Assembly: GCA_018266775.1 (NCBI GenBank) | Contig: JAFDZS010000009.1 | Location: forward strand, 147,018-211,017 | Length of the DNA stretch: 64,000 nt | Origin: Bacteroidota bacterium | GTDB lineage: Bacteria; Bacteroidota; Bacteroidia; Chitinophagales; Chitinophagaceae | Direction: 5' to 3' | The notes under the pieces: generated by a model | The model's input: the letters and a program-made list of their open reading frames with translations, nothing else | Databases searched by the model: none | What the model was told of the DNA's origin: nothing | Program-made: the position numbers and the translations under genes | Part shown: one piece after another, positions 50,294 through 59,621 of the stretch | Position numbering within the stretch: the stretch's first letter is position 1 | Layout: each line of letters begins with the position of its first letter

Positions 50294-53200
50294 ATGAAAC
50301 GAATATTTGCTGTTTTTGCCGCACTAACTTTTATTCACTTTGCCTGCGCCCAGGAAAACCCGCTCTGGATGCGTTATCCTGCTATTTCCCCGGACGGGCA
50401 AACAATTCTCTTCAGTTATAAAGGCGATATTTATACTGTTCCTGCTACGGGTGGAACGGCTACACCACTCACCATCAGTGAATCGTATGAATATGCACCC
50501 GTATGGAGCCACGATGGAAAAAGCATTGCCTTTGCCAGCGACCGCTACGGCAACTTTGATGTTTTTGTAATGCCGGCCACCGGTGGCGATGCCAAACGGC
50601 TCACCTTTTTTTCCGGCAGGGAAATACCCAGCAGCTTTACTGCTGATGACAAGGCCATATTATTTGATGCCAACCGGCAGGATGTATTTACCAATGTACA
50701 ATTCCCCATAGGGTTGATGAGCGAATTGTACAGCGTTCCGGTAACTGGTGGTAAAGTAACACAGCTACTTTCCACTCCTGCATTAAGCGCCACGGTAAAT
50801 ACCAAAGGCGATAAAATCATCTTTCATGATATTAAAGGTTATGAAAGTGACTGGCGCAAGCACCATACTTCCGCTGTTACAAGAGACATCTGGATGTACG
50901 ATCTCAATACTAAAAAATATACACAGCTGACCACTTTTAAAGGTGAAGACCGCAACCCGGTATTTGCAAATGATGGTGATGAATTTTATTACCTGAGTGA
51001 ACAAAGCGGAAGTTTTAATGTATATAAAAGCAGCACAGGCAATGCAGCCTCCAGTGCTGCCGTAACACATTTTACCAAAAACCCGGTTCGTTTTTTAACC
51101 CGTTCTAACAACGGCACTTTGTGCTTTGGTTACGATGGAGAAATTTATACCCTAAAGAATGGAACCGAACCAACCAAAGTCAGCATTCGTATTGCCACAG
51201 ATGGCCGCAGCAATATTGATAAAATTGTTCCGGTGAATGGCGGTTTTACAGAAGCCAAACTTTCACCCAACGGTAAAGAATTTGCCTTTGTATTTCGCGG
51301 AGAAATTTTTGTGAGCAGTGTGGATGGCGGCATCACCAAACGTATTACCAATACACCCTGGCAGGAAAGAAGCGTGAGTTTCAGCCCCGATGGCCGGTCA
51401 TTGGTTTATGCAGCAGAAAAAAACGATAACTGGAATGTATACACGCTTTCTATTTCAAGAAAAGAAGAACCCTATTTTTATGCATCAACCGTATTAAAGG
51501 AAGAAACTGTGGTGGCAACGCCGGCAGAGGAATACCAGCCCAGCTTTTCTCCCGATGGTAAAGAAGTGGCTTATCTTGAAAACAGGCAAACGCTTAAAGT
51601 GATCAACCTGGCCAGCAAACAAAGTCGTACTATTTTAGCAGGCGATAACAATTATTCCTATGCAGATGGAGACCAGTATTATCAATGGTCGCCAGACAGT
51701 AAATGGTTCCTGGTGCAATTTGGCCCTAAAGAAAGAATCTTTGGCCCTGAAGTGGGTTTGATTGCAGCCGATGGAAAAAGTGAACTGCATAATCTAACAC
51801 TCAGCGGTTATGATGACTTCGCTCCAAAATGGGTGATGGATGGTAAGATGATGATCTGGGGATCTGACCGCGATGGCACCCGTGACCAGGGTGGTAATTT
51901 ATCAAGCGGTGATGTGTATGCCATGTATTTCTCCAAAGAATTATTCGACCGTTCTAAATTATCAAAAGAAGAACTGGCTTTAGTAAAAGAACAGGAAGAG
52001 AAAAAGGAAAAAGAAAAAAAGGAAGCCGAAGAAAAAAATAAAGATGCAGCTAAGGGGAAAAAGCCTGCAGCAACTGCTGCAAAAGAAGCGGATAAAGATT
52101 CTGCAAAAAAACTCATTACTATTGATTGGGATAATTTAACTGAACGTAAAACAAGGCTTACGCTGCATACTTCTCCTGCTTCAGATTGGGTGCTTTCCAA
52201 AGACGGTGAAAAATTATTTTACCTTACCCGTTTTGAAAAAGGCAATGATATTTGGGTAACTGAGTTACGTACAAAAGAAACCAAACCTTTCTGCAGGCTG
52301 GGTGCAGACGGCGCCAGCATGGAATTATCTGCCGACGGCAAATTTATTTTTGTACTGGCAGATGGCCATGCAATGAAAGTGGATGCAGAAAGTGGTAAAC
52401 AGGAAGGCATTAATGTAAACAGTGAAATGGTATTGAAACAGGCCGATGAGAAAGCATACATTTTTGATCACAGCTGGAGGCAGTTTAAAGAAAAATTTTA
52501 TGTTGCCGACCTGCAGGGTGTTAATTGGGATTATTATTACACCACGTACAAAAAATTTCTTCCGTACATTAATAACAATTACGACTTTGCCGAAATGCTG
52601 AGTGAAATGCTGGGTGAGGCCAATGCATCGCACACCGGTTGTTATTACCGGGCGGGTGCTCCTAATTCAGATCAAACTGCTTCGCTGGGTGTGTTCTATG
52701 ACAACAGTTACACCGGAAAAGGTTTGAGAATTGCAGAAGTGATTGAAGGCGGGCCGTTGGATAAAGCAGATTCAAAAATTAAAGCGGGCAATATCATTGA
52801 AATGATTGATGGCGTTGCCCTTACTGACAGTATTGATTTTTACCAATTACTGAACCGTAAAACCGGCAAACTGACATTACTGGATGTATTCGATGCAGCC
52901 ACCAATACCCGTTGGGAAGAAACGTTGAAACCGATTTCCATTGGTGCAGAAAATGAATTACTGTACAAACGCTGGGTAAAGAACCGCCGTAATGAAGTGG
53001 AAAAATTATCTGACGGTAAGATTGGTTACATACATGTGCGTGCCATGGATGATGCCAGCATGCGTACCGTTTTTGAAGAAGCACTGGGCCGTAATATTGG
53101 CAAACAGGCTATCATCATAGATACACGGTTCAATGGTGGCGGTAACATACATGAACAATTATCAGATTTCCTCAGCGGTAAAAAATATTTCGATGTCATT

Positions 53201-53566
53201 CCGCACGGGCAATATGTAGGCAGCGAACCTTTTGATAAATGGGTGAAACCTTCTATTGTGCTGATGGGAGAAAGCAATTATTCTGATGCACATCTTTTCC
53301 CTGTTGCTTATAAGCTGAAAGGTGTGGGCAAATTGCTGGGTATGCCTGTACCTGGCACCGGAACGTTTGTTTGGTGGGAGAATCAAATAGATCCCAGCCT
53401 CGTGTATGGTATACCGATGGGTGGATGGCGTGCACCCGATGGCAAATTCTGTGAAAACAATCAAACTGAACCTGACATTATGATACGTAACATGCCGGAT
53501 GTGATGACCAGCGGCCACGATCAGCAGATTGAAGCCGCAGTAAAAGAATTACTGAAGAAGAACTAA
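50294..53566 (+). CDS. Tricorn-like protease with PD40 propeller, PDZ and S41-type catalytic domain
   Basis: This 1090-residue protein has a signal peptide (1-19, HFACAQ), then two sets of PD40/WD40-like propeller repeats (ISPDGQTILFSYKGDIYTV, FSPDGRSLVYAAE, FSPDGKEVAYLEN). A Lys/Glu/Ala-rich charged insert lies at about 560-610 (EQEEKKEKEKKEAEEKNK). The C-terminal part holds a PDZ domain and an S41 core with His780 (ASHTG) and the serine of NYSDA (Ser996, Asp997). Tricorn proteases degrade peptides; the signal suggests a periplasmic form. A strong terminator follows. Confidence 0.93.
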   Translation: MKRIFAVFAALTFIHFACAQENPLWMRYPAISPDGQTILFSYKGDIYTVPATGGTATPLTISESYEYAPVWSHDGKSIAFASDRYGNFDVFVMPATGGDAKRLTFFSGREIPSSFTADDKAILFDANRQDVFTNVQFPIGLMSELYSVPVTGGKVTQLLSTPALSATVNTKGDKIIFHDIKGYESDWRKHHTSAVTRDIWMYDLNTKKYTQLTTFKGEDRNPVFANDGDEFYYLSEQSGSFNVYKSSTGNAASSAAVTHFTKNPVRFLTRSNNGTLCFGYDGEIYTLKNGTEPTKVSIRIATDGRSNIDKIVPVNGGFTEAKLSPNGKEFAFVFRGEIFVSSVDGGITKRITNTPWQERSVSFSPDGRSLVYAAEKNDNWNVYTLSISRKEEPYFYASTVLKEETVVATPAEEYQPSFSPDGKEVAYLENRQTLKVINLASKQSRTILAGDNNYSYADGDQYYQWSPDSKWFLVQFGPKERIFGPEVGLIAADGKSELHNLTLSGYDDFAPKWVMDGKMMIWGSDRDGTRDQGGNLSSGDVYAMYFSKELFDRSKLSKEELALVKEQEEKKEKEKKEAEEKNKDAAKGKKPAATAAKEADKDSAKKLITIDWDNLTERKTRLTLHTSPASDWVLSKDGEKLFYLTRFEKGNDIWVTELRTKETKPFCRLGADGASMELSADGKFIFVLADGHAMKVDAESGKQEGINVNSEMVLKQADEKAYIFDHSWRQFKEKFYVADLQGVNWDYYYTTYKKFLPYINNNYDFAEMLSEMLGEANASHTGCYYRAGAPNSDQTASLGVFYDNSYTGKGLRIAEVIEGGPLDKADSKIKAGNIIEMIDGVALTDSIDFYQLLNRKTGKLTLLDVFDAATNTRWEETLKPISIGAENELLYKRWVKNRRNEVEKLSDGKIGYIHVRAMDDASMRTVFEEALGRNIGKQAIIIDTRFNGGGNIHEQLSDFLSGKKYFDVIPHGQYVGSEPFDKWVKPSIVLMGESNYSDAHLFPVAYKLKGVGKLLGMPVPGTGTFVWWENQIDPSLVYGIPMGGWRAPDGKFCENNQTEPDIMIRNMPDVMTSGHDQQIEAAVKELLKKN

Positions 53567-53582
53567 TTTCTTTTAAACGAAT

Positions 53583-53612
53583 AAAAATGCACACCATTGG
53601 GTGTGCATTTTT
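53583..53612 (+). terminator. Terminator of the tricorn-like gene
   Basis: AAAAATGCACACC and GGTGTGCATTTTT form a 13-bp stem around ATTG, with a T-run at the end. Confidence 0.92.
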
Positions 53613-53655
53613 ATTACATACAAGTCAAATATCATTTTTTAACATGCAGAAAAAA

Positions 53656-53684
53656 TGCGCCGCGGTCAGTTAATCCACGGCGCA
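53656..53684 (-). terminator. Terminator of the universal stress gene
   Basis: TGCGCCGCGG and CCACGGCGCA form a GC-rich 10-bp stem with one mismatch; read on the minus strand it is followed by TTTTTTCTGC. The two terminators sit back to back. Confidence 0.85.
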
Positions 53685-53717
53685 GTACATCATATAGCAT
53701 AATTATTTTCACCCTTG

Positions 53718-54542
53718 TTATTCATGCATGCACAATACAGGCAAGTGAGTGTGATGCAGCAAAGCCTTGGTTTGGCTTCTTACAAATAATTTTTCAGTGA
53801 GATTATGTTTTTTAGGAATCACCACCATCCAGTCTATTTTTTCTTTTTCAGCAAACCAGTTGATACCACTGGTTACATCGGCAGAAATGATAGTGGAATA
53901 AAATGGCTTTATGTCGCTGAGTAATGCAGTAACAATTTCACCTTCTTTCACTTTTTCAGCAGAAAGTGCGCCATTGCTGAACTCAATGTTCAGCACATGC
54001 AATTCTGCATTAAAATCTTTTACCAGTTTTTTCAATGTGCCAACTGGTGTGGTGGCTTCCACTTCTTTATAATCGCAGGCAAAACCAATTTTTCTTACAG
54101 GAATAAAAGTTGCTTTGGGCGGCACCACTAAAACAGGATAATCCAGGTTATGAATGGTTCTGATGGTATTACTGCCCACTACCAAACGGGTCAATGCATT
54201 TTTTCCTGATAAACCCATTACTACAAGGTCTGGCTGAATTTCAGTGCAAAGCTGGGTTAAGCCTTCCACCAGTGACGCATTTTCTGCTTTTAAATTAATA
54301 CTGATGTTTCTGCGCAATGCATCCTGTACTTTCATTCTAAAAGATTCCAGTTCATGCATCGCCGCTTCCTGCATTTCAGTTATGCTGATATAAGTATAGC
54401 CGTATTCAGTAACCGGCACCGCCATTTCGTAGGTGTGATACAACCATAATTCCGCACCATAAAACTCTGCAAGATTACCGGCAAAGATGGCCGCATTAGC
54501 CGCTGCATCTGAAAAATCAACCGGGGCAATGATCTTTTTCAT
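53718..54542 (-). CDS. Universal stress protein with two USP domains
   Basis: This 274-residue protein contains tandem USP domains. The first (1-145, MKKIIAPVDFSDAAANAAIFAGNLA) carries the nucleotide-binding motif GLSGKNALTRLVVGSNT. The second (146-274) ends in WMVVIPKKHNLTEKLFVRS and lacks the glycine motif, so only one half is expected to bind ATP. Such double USPs respond to stress. A -7 box TAGTTTTG lies 22 bp upstream at 54564-54571 (minus strand). Confidence 0.92.
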   Translation of the reverse strand: MKKIIAPVDFSDAAANAAIFAGNLAEFYGAELWLYHTYEMAVPVTEYGYTYISITEMQEAAMHELESFRMKVQDALRRNISINLKAENASLVEGLTQLCTEIQPDLVVMGLSGKNALTRLVVGSNTIRTIHNLDYPVLVVPPKATFIPVRKIGFACDYKEVEATTPVGTLKKLVKDFNAELHVLNIEFSNGALSAEKVKEGEIVTALLSDIKPFYSTIISADVTSGINWFAEKEKIDWMVVIPKKHNLTEKLFVRSQTKALLHHTHLPVLCMHE

Positions 54543-54563
54543 GGTAGTATGTTTTTAATGATT

Positions 54564-54571
54564 CAAAACTA
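54564..54571 (-). promoter_or_regulatory. -7 box of the universal stress gene (TAGTTTTG)
   Basis: TAGTTTTG on the minus strand is an exact TAnnTTTG match, with the start codon 22 bp away. No TTTG lies at the ideal distance upstream. Confidence 0.5.
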
Positions 54572-54631
54572 TACCGGCATAGTAATTTCTCCTATGACCA
54601 ATATCAGGTTTCGCTATGATTTGAGGGTCGG

Positions 54632-55879
54632 TTATTTCATGCTCCCAACAGAACCCTTCAAATCCGGTACCAATTCATAAACAAATTGTGGATGAAGACC
54701 ATTTTCCGGCCGGTGCGCTACATAAATGATTGCGGTTGTGGTTTCTGCAGCAATTTTATTTACAAGCGCCGTAAATAATTCCACATCGGTGTCATCCAAA
54801 CCTGTAGCGGGTTCATCTAGGATTAATAATGGTGGATGTTTGATCATTGCCCTTGCCACCGTCACCATGCGCTGCATACCCGGTGGCAGGAAACAAAATG
54901 GTGCGTGGCGTTTATCTGCTAAACCTAACAACGTTAACCAGGCCAAAGCCGTTTTTTGTTGTGTTTCGTTGGGGATTTGATATAAACCAATGGAATCAAA
55001 AAAACCGGAAAGCAGCATTTTTTCTACAGAATCTAACCGCGGAAAAAACTGTGTGAGTGTGGCATTCAGGTAACCGATATTTTTTTTGATGTCCCACACA
55101 CTTTCTCCACTGCCTTTTTTCATTCCAAACAAAGTAATGTTTTGTCCATAACCTTTGGGATTATCTCCTGTAAGCAAACTCAGTATTGTGCTTTTGCCGC
55201 TGCCATTGGGCCCAATAAGCTGCCAGAATTCACCTGGCTTGATGCTCCAGCTGATATTACTGATAATGGGCCGTCCATCATATTGTACCGACACATTCTT
55301 TAACTCCACTAACGTACAGCCGGATAAATTATATTGATGCAATGATGGTGGTATAGCGTCAGTAAAATATTGAGATGATGTTTGTGTATTGCTTTGCAGG
55401 AATGCCTGTACGCTTTGCTGTGTAACAACTTTATTTTTTTGTATTGTAAAGACTTGCCTGATGCCGGGCAACACATCTTTTTTACGGTGCAACACTTGTA
55501 TGATCAGTGTGTGATTGGCAATAGCAGCAATTTCATTCTGGATCATTTGCTGTGCAGCAGTATCTAAATTATCCAGCACATTATCAATAACCATAAAGCC
55601 TGGTTGTTTTGCAATCAGGTATTGAAGCAACGTTTTTTTTTGCTCGCCGCTGCTCATTGATTGCAGCGATTTATTTTGAGCTGTGGTTACCAAAAATTGA
55701 TCGTGCAGTAATTCTTCAGTAATCATCCGGTTAATGGTGGATTGTGCAAACAGTACACCAGGAGCGTTGGGCAGTGTAATGTGTTCTTTCAGCAATTGCC
55801 CGTTCTGCAATTGGTCCAGCACCCAATCATAATCGCAATCGGGGGCAATGATAATGGCACAATGTGGTAAAATATCCAT
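54632..55879 (-). CDS. Tandem ABC ATPase (ModF-like), first half without Walker A
   Basis: This 415-residue protein holds two ABC ATPase halves. The first (1-160) has a signature-like SMSSGEQKKTLL (75-86) and Walker-B-like FMVIDNVLDNLD (95-106), but its Walker A is missing and the start codon is already past that point. The second (185-415) is complete in the P-loop IGPNGSGKST (222-231) and Walker B LLILDEPATGLD (351-362), though its signature reads LPPGMQ instead of LSGGQ. The arrangement resembles ModF/PhrA-type soluble ABC proteins, which have no membrane partner. None is adjacent. The start is supported because no in-frame Walker A is found upstream. Confidence 0.88.
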   Translation of the reverse strand: MDILPHCAIIIAPDCDYDWVLDQLQNGQLLKEHITLPNAPGVLFAQSTINRMITEELLHDQFLVTTAQNKSLQSMSSGEQKKTLLQYLIAKQPGFMVIDNVLDNLDTAAQQMIQNEIAAIANHTLIIQVLHRKKDVLPGIRQVFTIQKNKVVTQQSVQAFLQSNTQTSSQYFTDAIPPSLHQYNLSGCTLVELKNVSVQYDGRPIISNISWSIKPGEFWQLIGPNGSGKSTILSLLTGDNPKGYGQNITLFGMKKGSGESVWDIKKNIGYLNATLTQFFPRLDSVEKMLLSGFFDSIGLYQIPNETQQKTALAWLTLLGLADKRHAPFCFLPPGMQRMVTVARAMIKHPPLLILDEPATGLDDTDVELFTALVNKIAAETTTAIIYVAHRPENGLHPQFVYELVPDLKGSVGSMK

Positions 55880-55984
55880 GGTGTTGCAAGGTAAGGTAAA
55901 ATTGAAATGCTTTTAAAATGATAAACCCTGTAAGCTGCACATGAAATCAAATAACTTAGTATTTTAGACAGACAATTACTCCGT

Positions 55985-57079
55985 ATGCTGATCATCGCAC
56001 TGCTATTTTTTGGATTACCCTTATTGCTAATCCCATTTCATTTTTACGGTTTGATATTTAAAGGTGATTCACCATTCAATGCCATTTTCGTGGCAGGTTT
56101 AGAATTTCTAACATTGTTTATCATGCCTGTTTTGTACATCACTACAGAAGGCACGGAAAATAATTGTTGTGGTGACAGTACAGCATTCTCTCCACAGCAT
56201 ACCGCAACCATTTATACTTTGATTGCGCTTTGTATTGTTGCCTATTTTTATTCCAGTCACAAAATAAAATTAGCCCCGCCTGTAATAGAAGTCGTTATAA
56301 ATATTTTGTTGCTAACAGGCATTGTATTGAATATTTTTATTGCCAGGCAAACCAACGAGCCTTTATTAGCAGTGCTGGGTAATGTGCCTGTAATTATGCT
56401 TTTTGTTTTAGAATTAGTAAGAAATCATGGATTATATCTACTGCGGGCAAGGGAGCAAAACTGGATTCCCCGAAATAAGATTGAAGCATTGGCCTGGAAA
56501 ATTTTAACCCTTCCACCTTTACAAAAATATCCGCTGCTGGTAGTAGTTAGCATACCTGTTCTTTTAATCATTATGTTATGCCTTTTACTCTTTGGCCAAA
56601 AACCTGATTCATTTATCAGGGCATTTACAGAAACCTATAGGCATGGATTTTCCCAATGGGATTATCAATGTGATAATGTACAATGCGGCGGCCATTATTT
56701 ATGTTCTGTTGCTGCAAACGGCCACAAAAAAATGGTACGTCCGCAACGGTTAGGAATAAGAAACGGCCATTTCATAATTTGTAACCGGCAGTTGCTGGTG
56801 TCCAATGCATTTGAAGAACTGGTGCAGGAACGCATGCCAGGGCTTCATCGTTTTATCAGGAAGAAATATAATAAAGTGGGCAATATGGTTCATAAGCATT
56901 ATCACTTTTTCAATATCAAGCTGGTATCTGATATTGTTTATGTATTGATGAAACCATTGGAATGGTTTTTTATTTTGGTATTGTACACATTCGACAATAA
57001 GCCGGAAAACAGGATAGCTGCTCAATATTTAGATGCGGCAGACAGAAAAAATATTGCTGCAGAATCCGCTAAGATTTGA
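55985..57079 (+). CDS. Membrane protein of unknown function (DUF6688-like)
   Basis: This 364-residue protein has about five hydrophobic segments in its first 205 residues (LIIALLFFGLPLLLIPFHFYG, FLTLFIMPVLYIT, IYTLIALCIVAYFYSS, VVINILLLTGIVLNIFI, LLVVVSIPVLLIIMLCLLLFG). The C-terminal part is soluble, with CDNVQCGGHYLCSVAANGH, VRPQRLGIRNGHFIICNRQL and HRFIRKKYNKVG. Three cysteines lie in the CDNVQCGGHYLC stretch. It resembles what I recall as DUF6688 in Bacteroidota, but I am not certain. Its stop overlaps a long hairpin. Confidence 0.75.
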   Translation: MLIIALLFFGLPLLLIPFHFYGLIFKGDSPFNAIFVAGLEFLTLFIMPVLYITTEGTENNCCGDSTAFSPQHTATIYTLIALCIVAYFYSSHKIKLAPPVIEVVINILLLTGIVLNIFIARQTNEPLLAVLGNVPVIMLFVLELVRNHGLYLLRAREQNWIPRNKIEALAWKILTLPPLQKYPLLVVVSIPVLLIIMLCLLLFGQKPDSFIRAFTETYRHGFSQWDYQCDNVQCGGHYLCSVAANGHKKMVRPQRLGIRNGHFIICNRQLLVSNAFEELVQERMPGLHRFIRKKYNKVGNMVHKHYHFFNIKLVSDIVYVLMKPLEWFFILVLYTFDNKPENRIAAQYLDAADRKNIAAESAKI

Positions 57080-57120
57080 TAAATGCGTCAGACGGTTTGG
57101 AACCGTCTGACGCATTTATC
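57078..57120. terminator. Long hairpin before the DEAD-box gene, related to the one at 58505
   Basis: GATAAATGCGTCAGACGGTT and AACCGTCTGACGCATTTATC form a 20-bp perfect stem around TGG, with AAATAAA after. It overlaps the stop of the upstream gene. Its core GCGTCaGACGG recurs in the hairpin on the other side of the DEAD-box gene. Confidence 0.85.
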
Positions 57121-57250
57121 AAATAAACCTTTCCTTTGCGTTCTCCCACATAAAAAATACGGCAGGTTGTAAGCCGGTGGTACCAAATAAATTTCCCGCT
57201 GATCGTAGAAAATACAACGTCCTTTTCAGCCATATCACAAATAATCTATA

Positions 57251-58486
57251 ATGGATTTTAAACAATTAGGGTTAATTGAACCCATTCTTAAAGCCTTATC
57301 CAATCAAGGCTACACCGCCCCCACGCCTATTCAGCAACAAGCCATACCTCTTGTATTGCAGCAGCGTGATTTGCTGGGGTGTGCACAAACCGGCACCGGA
57401 AAAACAGCCGCGTTTGCCATTCCTATTCTTCAATTGCTGTATCAGCAAAAACAACATGTACCCGGCATCAAAGTATTGATATTAACCCCAACAAGGGAAT
57501 TGGCGATACAGATCAATGAAAGCTTTGAAGCCTACGGACAATTCACCAATATTTCTCATACTGTGATTTTTGGTGGTGTGTCGCAACTGCACCAAACAGT
57601 GGCCTTAAAAAAAGGTGTTGATGTATTGATTGCCACACCAGGCCGTTTACTGGATTTAATAAGCCAGGGATTCATCAGCCTGAAACACTTACAAATTTTT
57701 GTACTGGATGAAGCCGACCGCATGCTTGACATGGGCTTTATTCACGACGTAAAAAAAGTAATTGTAAGGCTGCCGGAAAAAAGGCAAACTTTATTTTTCT
57801 CCGCCACTATGCCCGAAGAAATTCAAAAACTGGCCAATGTATTACTAACCAATCCTGCAAAGGTTGAAGTAACACCTGTATCATCAACAGTGGATACAAT
57901 TGACCAGCATTTATTTTATGTGGCTAAACCCGATAAAAATAAATTGCTGCTGCACCTGTTACGCCAGCAGCCAGGCAATAATGTGCTCGTATTTACCCGT
58001 ACCAAACATGGTGCCGATAAAGTGGTAAAACTGCTGCATAAAGAAAACGTTACGGCCGCAGCTATACATGGCAACAAATCGCAAAACGCCAGGCAGAATG
58101 CACTAAATAATTTTAAGAACGGCAGCATCAGGGTTTTGGTAGCTACTGATATTGCGGCAAGAGGAATTGATATTGATGAACTGGGCCATGTGATCAATTT
58201 TGAATTACCTGAAGTACCGGAAACGTATGTACACCGCATTGGCCGTACAGGAAGAGCAGGAAACTCAGGCGTGGCGTATTCATTTTGTGATGCAGATGAA
58301 AAAACAGAATTGCGGGATATTCAAAAACTGATTGGCAAAACTATTCCGGTAATAAGCGAGCATCCTTTTCCGTTAGCACCTGATGCTTTACCGCAACCCA
58401 AGCCCGCAGCAAAACCGCATCAGCGGCCACATCACCATGGCAAACGTTTCAACCGTTCTGGAAAACCTGCGAAAAGAAATGCTTAA
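57251..58486 (+). CDS. DEAD-box RNA helicase
   Basis: This 411-residue helicase has the full motif series: Q motif ([10 protein letters not shown]), Walker A AQTGTGKT (45-52), [26 protein letters not shown], then ARGIDID and [10 protein letters not shown]. It unwinds RNA, probably in ribosome assembly or RNA decay. The C-terminal tail ([20 protein letters not shown]) is His- and basic-rich, typical of RhlE-like proteins. It stands alone between two related hairpins. Confidence 0.96.
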   Translation: MDFKQLGLIEPILKALSNQGYTAPTPIQQQAIPLVLQQRDLLGCAQTGTGKTAAFAIPILQLLYQQKQHVPGIKVLILTPTRELAIQINESFEAYGQFTNISHTVIFGGVSQLHQTVALKKGVDVLIATPGRLLDLISQGFISLKHLQIFVLDEADRMLDMGFIHDVKKVIVRLPEKRQTLFFSATMPEEIQKLANVLLTNPAKVEVTPVSSTVDTIDQHLFYVAKPDKNKLLLHLLRQQPGNNVLVFTRTKHGADKVVKLLHKENVTAAAIHGNKSQNARQNALNNFKNGSIRVLVATDIAARGIDIDELGHVINFELPEVPETYVHRIGRTGRAGNSGVAYSFCDADEKTELRDIQKLIGKTIPVISEHPFPLAPDALPQPKPAAKPHQRPHHHGKRFNRSGKPAKRNA

Positions 58487-58504
58487 TTATATTTTTATGC
58501 GTCA

Positions 58505-58556
58505 AAATTTTAAATGCGTCTGACGGCTGCGAGCCGTCCTGACGCATTTAAAATTT
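58505..58556. terminator. Long hairpin after the DEAD-box gene
   Basis: AAATTTTAAATGCGTC and GACGCATTTAAAATTT pair perfectly, extended by TGACGGCT and AGCCGTC around GCG. It serves the convergent DEAD-box and cysteine synthase genes and overlaps the stop of the latter. Its core matches the hairpin at 57078. Confidence 0.85.
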
Positions 58557-59436
58557 ACCCAAACAAATCGCTGCTCAAATAGCGGTCACCCCTGTCGCAC
58601 ACAATAAAAACAATCACCCCTTCTTTTAATTCTTTAGCCAGTTCTATGGCAGCATGTGCAGCACCGCCGCTGCTCATACCGGCGAAGATCGCTTCTTCGC
58701 GGGCTAATTGATTGGCCATTTTGCGGGCATCATTTTCTGCAATCTCAATAACGCGGTCAACGCGGCTGCGGTTGAATATGGTGGGCAGGTAGGCTTCCGG
58801 CCATTTGCGTATACCGGGAATTCTTGCGCCGTCTGCAGGCTGGCAACCCACAATTTGTATGTTTGGATTTTGTTCTTTTAAAAATGCAGATACGCCCATG
58901 ATTGTTCCTGTTGTTCCCATTGCCGATACAAAATGTGTAATGCGTTGTTGCGTATCGCTCCATATTTCCGGGCCGGTGGTGCGGTAATGCATGGCGGGAT
59001 TATCTGCATTGCCAAATTGGTTCAGCATGTGGTAACCGCCTTTCGCTGCCTGTTCGCGTGCATAATCAATAGCGCCTTCCATAGACCGTTCTTTAGGAGT
59101 AAGAATCACTTTTGCACCAAATGCCTGCATGGTAAGCACCCTTTCACGGGTGGCATCTTCCGGCATTACCAGTTCAATCGGCACTTTAAACAAACCTGCA
59201 ATCATGGCCAGTGCAATACCGGTGTTGCCACTGGTGGCTTCAATCAATGTTACACCATCTTTTATCTCGCCGCGGTCAATTGCACCTTTTATCATGCCAT
59301 AGGCAGCACGGTCTTTCACACTGCCTCCGGGGTTATTCCCTTCCAGCTTGCCATACACCGTAACATTTTTATTGGGGTTCAAATGTTTTATTTCAACTAA
59401 TGGCGTATTCCCCACCAAATCCAGTATTCCTGCCAT
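58555..59436 (-). CDS. cysM: Cysteine synthase
   Basis: This 293-residue PLP enzyme converts O-acetylserine and sulfide (or thiosulfate) to cysteine. The PLP lysine is Lys41 (GGSVKDRAA), with TSGNTG at 68-73, AMGTTGTIMG for the phosphate loop and the final FIVCDRGDRYLSS. Length and motifs fit the short CysM-type group, though CysK and CysM are hard to separate from one sequence. Confidence 0.92.
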   Translation of the reverse strand: MAGILDLVGNTPLVEIKHLNPNKNVTVYGKLEGNNPGGSVKDRAAYGMIKGAIDRGEIKDGVTLIEATSGNTGIALAMIAGLFKVPIELVMPEDATRERVLTMQAFGAKVILTPKERSMEGAIDYAREQAAKGGYHMLNQFGNADNPAMHYRTTGPEIWSDTQQRITHFVSAMGTTGTIMGVSAFLKEQNPNIQIVGCQPADGARIPGIRKWPEAYLPTIFNRSRVDRVIEIAENDARKMANQLAREEAIFAGMSSGGAAHAAIELAKELKEGVIVFIVCDRGDRYLSSDLFG

Positions 59437-59596
59437 AAAAAATATTTAATGATTTACCTGTCACCAGTTCCACATATACAAAGGAACTGTTATTTAGTCT
59501 ACAAAATTGACAGACTTCTGACAAATTCATTTACTAAAAACGAAAAATTAACAGAATAAAGGTGAATATAAAGTCTACTGTTTTAATAGAGTAATG

Positions 59597-59604
59597 TATA
59601 TTTG
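59597..59604 (+). promoter_or_regulatory. -7 box of the TlpA-like gene (TATATTTG)
   Basis: TATATTTG is an exact TAnnTTTG match, 17 bp before the start codon at 59622. No TTTG is found at the ideal upstream distance. Confidence 0.55.
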
Positions 59605-59621
59605 CACCTCTTATTGCAGTT

